NCBI GenBank assembly: GCA_015655565.1
Contig: JAATEU010000498.1
Location: 1 to 8,685, forward strand
From: Clostridiales bacterium
Lineage (GTDB): Bacteria; Bacillota; Clostridia; Lachnospirales; Lachnospiraceae
DNA length: 8,685 nt
Direction of reading: 5' to 3'
The position numbers and the translations under genes were made by a program. Of this stretch, positions 5,258-8,685 are shown piece after piece. The notes below the pieces were generated by a model that was not told the origin of the DNA, searched no databases, and worked only from the letters and a program-made list of their open reading frames with translations. The first letter of the stretch is position 1. Each line of letters starts with the position of its first letter.

Positions 5258-7357
5258 TTATTTTGCTAAAACCATCATAATCTCATTACTTCTGGTTATG
5301 AACTTAGTCATAGCTTCCGGTTCAAGCGGTTTGTGGCTCAACATCGCCAAATCATACAATTGCTCACATATCATAGGAACATGCTCTGCTTCTCCATAAT
5401 CGAATATATATTGCACTAATTTATTATTGGCATTTAAAACTAAGGTTTCATTACTGCCAAGCATGCCCGGATCCATACCGTACATATTGTACATCTTCAT
5501 CATATCCTGCATTCTGCGGCTCTCTTCTGAAAGTGTTATCATAGAAGAAACCTTATCATTTTTCAGCTTCATTACTTTTACTTCAAGCTTTTCTTTGTTT
5601 AGGATCTTTCTAAATAATTCGGTCAGTTTATCATTTTCTGCTTTCAAGGTTTCTTCATCGTTTTCGTTTTCCTTAAAGCTATCCGTAATATCTGCATCAA
5701 TTCTTTGGAAACGATATGTTTTCTCCTGCTGTTCTAACTGGGTAATAAACGGCTGGTCAATATTATGTGTTAATATCAATGCATCAATACTTTCTTGTTT
5801 GAACATATTAATGTATTGACTTTGCTGCTGTTCATTGGTCACATAATAAATTACGTCCTTTTCTTCCGTTTCTTTTTTGTCAGCTTCCTTTGTTTCCGCC
5901 GTTTCCTTTGTTTCCGCCGCTTCCTTTATTTCCGCAGCTTCCACCTTATCTGCCGAAGCATCTTCCGTTCCGTTTTTCCTACTTGCTTTTACATAATCCG
6001 GTAAAGTAACATATTTACCTTCCAAATTCTTAAAGATAATGAAATCTTTTATCTTATCACGGAATTTTTCATCTTTTAAGCAGCCAAATTTAATGAACGG
6101 ACTGATATCATCCCAGAACTTCTCATAATTTTCCCGTTCCACCTTATACATACAGGACAGCTTGTCGGCAACCTTCTTGGTAATATAATCGGAAATTTTT
6201 TTAACAAATCCATCATTCTGAAGGGCACTTCTGGATACATTAAGCGGAAGATCAGGGCAATCAATGGTCCCTTTTAACAGCATTAAAAATTCAGGAATAA
6301 CTTCTTTAATATTATCCGCAATAAATACCTGGTTGCTGTATAACTTAATAGTTCCTTCCAAAGTATCATATTCTGTATTTAATTTAGGAAAATATAAAAT
6401 ACCTTTTAAATTAAATGGGTAATCCATGTTTAAATGAATCCAGAACAATGGTTCCTTATAATCAAAGAATACGTTGCGATAAAAGGCCTTGTATTCCTCT
6501 TCGGTACAGTCATTTGGGTGTTTCGTCCAAAGAGGTGTTGTATTATTAACCGGTTCCGGTTTCTTGGGACCTTTCTTTTTCTCCTCCTGGTTATGGGAAT
6601 CTTCTTTACCCTCTTCCTGTTCCGACACATTACCTTCCTCATCAACGGAAGCATCAATGACATTGTCCTCTCCGTTATCTGTTTCCTCGGATTCTTCGGA
6701 TTCCTCTGCTTCTTCCGCAGGGGCATTGGCATTTTTAAAATAAATTTCTATCGGCATAAAGGAACAGTACTTTTGGATAACTTCCTTTGCACGATATTCA
6801 TTGGCAAATTCATAGCTGTCCTCATTCAGATATAAGGTTATTTCCGTTCCTCTGTCTTCGCGATCCCCTTCTTCCATAGCGAATTCCGTTCCGCCTTCCG
6901 ACTCCCAATGAACACTTGTTGCACCTTCCTGCCAGGATAAGGTGTCTATTGTTACCTTATCTGCCACCATAAAAGCAGAATAAAAACCCAACCCAAAATG
7001 TCCGATTATCTGTTCTTCATTGGCCTTATCCTTATATTTATTCAAAAAGTCGGCAGCCCCGGAAAAAGCAATCTGGTTGATGTATTCTTTTACTTCCTCC
7101 GCTGTCATTCCAAGACCATTATCAATGAATTTCAGTGTTTTTTCTTCGGGATTTACGATAACATCAATCTTATATTTATTGTCTTCCGGAAGATTCACTT
7201 CACCCATAAGTTCAAGTTTTTTTAATTTTGTAATCGCATCACTTCCGTTGGAAATTAATTCCCTAAAGAAAATATCATGATCCGAATACAGCCACTTTTT
7301 AATAATAGGGAAAATATTTTCCGAATTAATTGATAAACTACCATGTTCATTCGTCAT
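5258..7357 (-). CDS. htpG: Molecular chaperone HtpG (bacterial Hsp90) with two acidic linkers
   Basis: This is an ATP-driven dimeric cytosolic chaperone. The N-terminal GHKL ATPase has Glu33 in FRELISN, DNGLGM (79-84), the GHFGLGFYS lid segment (119-127) and GTEITL (170-175). The middle domain begins near PLWTKHP and has FYRNVF, the EPLFWIH strand and PLNVSRSAL with the ATP-contacting Arg376. The C-terminal dimerisation domain holds a Met-rich helix (RRMQDMMKMYNMYGMDPGML) and ends without MEEVD. At 699 residues it exceeds E. coli HtpG (624). The extra length lies in an acidic linker at 211-270, where eukaryotic Hsp90 carries its charged linker, and a second one at about 462-500 built from EAAETK repeats. 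ATG 7357 is preferred over 7393 because AAAAGGAG ends 7 nt upstream and homologues start near TNEHGSLSI. The gene is monocistronic, with its own promoter, CIRCE and terminator. Confidence 0.97.
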   Translation of the reverse strand: MTNEHGSLSINSENIFPIIKKWLYSDHDIFFRELISNGSDAITKLKKLELMGEVNLPEDNKYKIDVIVNPEEKTLKFIDNGLGMTAEEVKEYINQIAFSGAADFLNKYKDKANEEQIIGHFGLGFYSAFMVADKVTIDTLSWQEGATSVHWESEGGTEFAMEEGDREDRGTEITLYLNEDSYEFANEYRAKEVIQKYCSFMPIEIYFKNANAPAEEAEESEESEETDNGEDNVIDASVDEEGNVSEQEEGKEDSHNQEEKKKGPKKPEPVNNTTPLWTKHPNDCTEEEYKAFYRNVFFDYKEPLFWIHLNMDYPFNLKGILYFPKLNTEYDTLEGTIKLYSNQVFIADNIKEVIPEFLMLLKGTIDCPDLPLNVSRSALQNDGFVKKISDYITKKVADKLSCMYKVERENYEKFWDDISPFIKFGCLKDEKFRDKIKDFIIFKNLEGKYVTLPDYVKASRKNGTEDASADKVEAAEIKEAAETKETAETKEADKKETEEKDVIYYVTNEQQQSQYINMFKQESIDALILTHNIDQPFITQLEQQEKTYRFQRIDADITDSFKENENDEETLKAENDKLTELFRKILNKEKLEVKVMKLKNDKVSSMITLSEESRRMQDMMKMYNMYGMDPGMLGSNETLVLNANNKLVQYIFDYGEAEHVPMICEQLYDLAMLSHKPLEPEAMTKFITRSNEIMMVLAK
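5889..5942 (-). repeat. Three 18-bp tandem repeats inside htpG (EAAETK hexapeptides)
   Basis: Three successive 18-bp units (5889-5906, 5907-5924, 5925-5942) differ by only one to four bases and encode EAAEIK, EAAETK and ETAETK on the minus strand. A partial unit follows (EAD). They form the core of the second acidic linker of HtpG. Repeat number could change by slippage without loss of frame. Confidence 0.85.
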
Positions 7358-7405
7358 AAAATCGCTCCTTTTAAATATATTAATTATTTTCAATCTTTAA
7401 AAATA

Positions 7406-7434
7406 ATATTAATACGGTTGTACAAATTTGTCAA
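7406..7434 (-). promoter_or_regulatory. htpG promoter
   Basis: On the minus strand a perfect -35 TTGACA (7434-7429) is separated by 17 nt from TAATAT (7411-7406), a four-of-six -10. Transcription would begin near 7399, about 40 nt before the htpG start codon. This is a vegetative sigma-A type promoter rather than a sigma-B one. Confidence 0.7.
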
Positions 7435-7441
7435 GCAAAAA

Positions 7442-7468
7442 TTAGCACTCATTTAATGTGAGTGCTAA
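7442..7468. promoter_or_regulatory. CIRCE operator (HrcA binding site)
   Basis: TTAGCACTC (7442-7450), nine bases, then GAGTGCTAA (7460-7468) match the CIRCE consensus perfectly in both arms and spacing. HrcA bound here represses class I heat-shock genes in Firmicutes until unfolded protein titrates GroEL. The only nearby start it can serve is htpG, 85 nt away on the minus strand. It lies just upstream of the predicted -35, not in the transcribed leader where CIRCE usually sits. Confidence 0.95.
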
Positions 7469-7551
7469 CAATGTTTTACTTCTGAATCTATTTTTGCTCC
7501 GATTACTCAAGAATGACCGCAAAATGTTTTTCATTCAGCCGGTTATATTAT

Positions 7552-8049
7552 TCAGCCTTCTTCCACAGCAATTTCATAAAGCTTTAAAAACGTCTTTAAA
7601 TCAGAATCCCACACATGATCCAAGGTTTTATCCATCATGAAGGTTTTTATAGAGGTGCCGGTTATCAGAAATAAATTGCCTTTATCATATCTTATATTAA
7701 GAAACAGCCCATTGATATCACTAAGCGGCATTGCTAATCCGGATTTACGAAGGACGTTTTCCGTATTTGAAGGAGATAATAAAAATACGATTTTTATGAA
7801 CAGTGGAAGTTTATTTCCTTTTATTAAGGTATATGCAATTGGTTTTACTTCACTCCAGGTTGAATATTTTCTTCCCTCAAACATTTCCAATTCATCTAAA
7901 GAAAAAAAATCTTCGTTTAGTTTTCCCGTAATATGAAATTGATTATAAGTATTGATGTCCAATTCGGACAGTAAAAAATTATCAAATACATTTTGAATAA
8001 GCAAACTGGACATAAATGCTTTTACATCAATTATTTTTAAAGATATCAT
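7552..8049 (-). CDS. DUF5721-like protein of unknown function
   Basis: The 165-residue soluble protein has no signal peptide or membrane helix. The opening (MISLKIIDVKAFMSSLLIQNVFDNFLL), the central WSEVKPIAYTLIKGNKLPL, the KIVFLLSPSNTENVL stretch and the TGTSIKTFMMDKTLDHVWD end recall the DUF5721 family of Lachnospiraceae. I make that assignment from memory of the pattern. The fold looks mixed alpha/beta; no catalytic motif is seen. AGGAGG (8063-8058) lies 8 nt before the ATG. It is on the same strand as htpG and 194 nt upstream of its start codon, with no clear terminator between them, so some read-through into htpG is possible. The htpG promoter and CIRCE lie in that gap. Confidence 0.75.
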   Translation of the reverse strand: MISLKIIDVKAFMSSLLIQNVFDNFLLSELDINTYNQFHITGKLNEDFFSLDELEMFEGRKYSTWSEVKPIAYTLIKGNKLPLFIKIVFLLSPSNTENVLRKSGLAMPLSDINGLFLNIRYDKGNLFLITGTSIKTFMMDKTLDHVWDSDLKTFLKLYEIAVEEG

Positions 8050-8085
8050 GTATATTTCCTCCTAATATTACAAACACTAAGAAAG

Positions 8086-8104
8086 CATGATTTAAACCAT
8101 CATG
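8086..8104. repeat. Small palindrome in the divergent intergenic region
   Basis: CATGAT, seven bases, then ATCATG form a perfect 6-bp inverted repeat 36 nt upstream of the start of the DUF5721-like gene and between two divergent genes. It could be an operator or a leader hairpin. It is short enough to occur by chance, and I found no strong promoter for either gene in this 148-nt space. Confidence 0.3.
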
Positions 8105-8151
8105 TAATTTATTCTGTAAATGGACTTCAGCATAAAGGGATTGAGGTTTGC

Positions 8152-8185
8152 GTCATATAACCGGATGCAGGCGCCGTTATAAGAC
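8152..8185 (+). promoter_or_regulatory. Imperfect hairpin just before the ribosome site of the small gene
   Basis: TATAAC (8156-8161) pairs with GTTATA (8176-8181), and GTC (8152-8154) with GAC (8183-8185) across an A-A mismatch. The structure ends one base before the AGGAGGG ribosome site (8186-8192). The TATAAC could alternatively be a -10 box, in which case the hairpin would not be transcribed whole. Confidence 0.3.
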
Positions 8186-8197
8186 AGGAGGGCAATT

Positions 8198-8407
8198 ATG
8201 TATTTTGGACATTCTAAACGAAGCTATTATCGTTTTCCCAGTAAAAATAGCATAACAGACTTTGATACACAGATGCCTTATTATTTTCCCGATAAAAAAT
8301 CTGTAGTTTCAGATGACTTAACCGGAAGCTTCCAAGACTCAAATTACTATAATTATGAGGATTTCCATGACTCTTCCCGGGAACGTTCTTATGAAACCCA
8401 GCTATGA
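8198..8407 (+). CDS. Small tyrosine-rich protein of unknown function (69 aa)
   Basis: I do not recognise this gene. The evidence that it is real is a strong ribosome site, AGGAGGG (8186-8192), 5 nt before the ATG, and a terminator-like hairpin 28 nt after the stop. The protein is soluble and polar with no signal peptide, membrane helix or cysteines. It is rich in aromatic and Ser/Asp residues: MYFGHSKRSYYRFPSK at the start, MPYYFPDKK in the middle, and SNYYNYEDFHDSSRERSYE near the end, giving nine Tyr in 69 residues. Such composition suggests a disordered or surface-associated small protein. It is divergent from the DUF5721-like gene and convergent with the TraX-type gene. Spore-associated or regulatory roles are possible but not shown. 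Confidence 0.65.
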   Translation: MYFGHSKRSYYRFPSKNSITDFDTQMPYYFPDKKSVVSDDLTGSFQDSNYYNYEDFHDSSRERSYETQL

Positions 8408-8434
8408 AGCCTAAAAAAAAGTAACCGGACACAA

Positions 8435-8479
8435 AACGGGGGATGCTGCACTTTCCATATAGCCTGTAACATCCCCGTT
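8435..8479. terminator. Bidirectional terminator between the small gene and the TraX-type gene
   Basis: AACGGGGGATG near 8436-8445 pairs with CATCCCCGTT (8470-8479), with one bulged G. The stem continues inward as TGCA/TGTA after one mismatch. Plus-strand transcripts leave the stem into AACTTTTA; minus-strand transcripts leave it into TTTTGTG with a run of eight T further on (8420-8413). Both flanking genes converge here. Confidence 0.75.
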
Positions 8480-8484
8480 AACTT

Positions 8485-8685
8485 TTACCCAAACATTGGC
8501 AGCAGGCTTATTAAATATAATATAAAAATATGTGAAGGGTAGAATATATAAAAAATATATGTATTGCCCTGCGGTCCTCTTTTTCCATTATACAACCAGA
8601 TTAACGCCATGGATACGGTGGCAAGAATCTGTAATTTCCCGCCAAAGGAACAGTTTATTAATACTACTGCTGCAGCAAGCAGAAC
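8485..8685 (-). CDS. TraX family membrane protein (C-terminal 66 residues, 5' end outside window)
   Basis: The minus-strand frame is open from the window edge to TAA at 8487-8485. The residues include membrane helices VLLAAAVVLI and LQILATVSMALIWL, then LYNGKRGPQGNTYIFYIFYP and SHIFILYLISLLPMF. The LYNGKRG loop followed by YIFYPxH and a last helix is the characteristic C-terminal end of TraX-type proteins. The founding member acetylates F pilin in E. coli, but chromosomal Firmicutes homologues are of unknown role and need not be linked to conjugation. Relation to the wider acyltransferase-3 type membrane proteins is likely. No conjugation gene is visible here. Confidence 0.8.
   Translation of the reverse strand, partial: VLLAAAVVLINCSFGGKLQILATVSMALIWLYNGKRGPQGNTYIFYIFYPSHIFILYLISLLPMFG

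Noticed and set aside
5889..5942. Tandem repeats considered as a CRISPR or non-coding satellite
   Set aside because: The units are contiguous 18-mers without spacers, in frame within htpG, and code for a hexapeptide linker.
5427..7280. Several plus-strand and out-of-frame ORFs across htpG, rich in Phe, Ser and Cys
   Set aside because: They are antisense or shifted readings of the Glu/Lys-rich htpG coding sequence and lack ribosome sites.
7358..7393. Upstream ATG extending HtpG by 12 residues
   Set aside because: The extension would contain the clear AAAAGGAG ribosome site of ATG 7357, lies only a few bases after the predicted transcription start, and has no homologous counterpart.
7458..7640. 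Plus-strand ORF beginning inside CIRCE
   Set aside because: It overlaps the operator and the 3' end of the DUF5721-like gene, with no ribosome site.
8214..8432. Minus-strand ORF of 72 residues opposite the small tyrosine-rich gene
   Set aside because: It begins inside the terminator region, lacks a ribosome site, and the plus-strand ORF has a strong AGGAGGG and a following terminator.

Overview
The window is AT-rich DNA from a Gram-positive anaerobe, most likely a Lachnospiraceae (Clostridium cluster XIVa) chromosome. Supporting signs are strong AGGAGG ribosome sites, TTGACA/TATAAT-type promoters, a perfect CIRCE heat-shock operator, a DegV protein, a DUF5721-type protein, a TraX-type membrane protein and a secreted metalloprotease with a discoidin-like tail. 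The taxonomic call is inference from gene content, not from a marker gene. I see no CRISPR array, tRNA, rRNA, transposase or phage gene.

Layout. (1) 1-2099, plus strand: the 3' part of a branched-chain amino acid ABC transporter operon, livM (5' end outside the window), livG and livF. The three genes overlap slightly and end at a clear intrinsic terminator (2159-2201). (2) 2100-4000: a secreted metzincin-like zinc protease with its own promoter. Its 3' end is frameshifted, so the last half of a discoidin-like module lies out of frame. A doubtful small membrane ORF follows, then a long hairpin shared with the convergent degV. (3) 4001-4837, minus strand: a DegV-family lipid-binding protein. 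(4) 4838-5257: a 420-nt gap holding a candidate degV promoter, an AT-rich hairpin and the htpG terminator, a 17-bp perfect stem with a 67-nt loop. (5) 5258-7357, minus: htpG (bacterial Hsp90) with two long acidic insertions, preceded by a good promoter and a perfect CIRCE. (6) 7552-8049, minus: a DUF5721-like protein. (7) 8198-8407, plus: a 69-residue tyrosine-rich small protein of unknown function, with a strong ribosome site and its own terminator. (8) 8485-8685, minus: the C-terminal 66 residues of a TraX-family membrane protein, cut by the window end.

How the genes relate. LivM, LivG and LivF form one importer with LivH and a substrate-binding protein presumably encoded upstream. htpG is a stress chaperone whose CIRCE points to HrcA control. 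The other genes look like independent single-gene units. I found no convincing new multi-gene system. The points most worth checking are the Hsp90 with a eukaryote-like charged linker plus a second repeat-built linker, the CIRCE placed upstream of the htpG -35 box, the broken 3' end of the metalloprotease, and the small tyrosine-rich gene.
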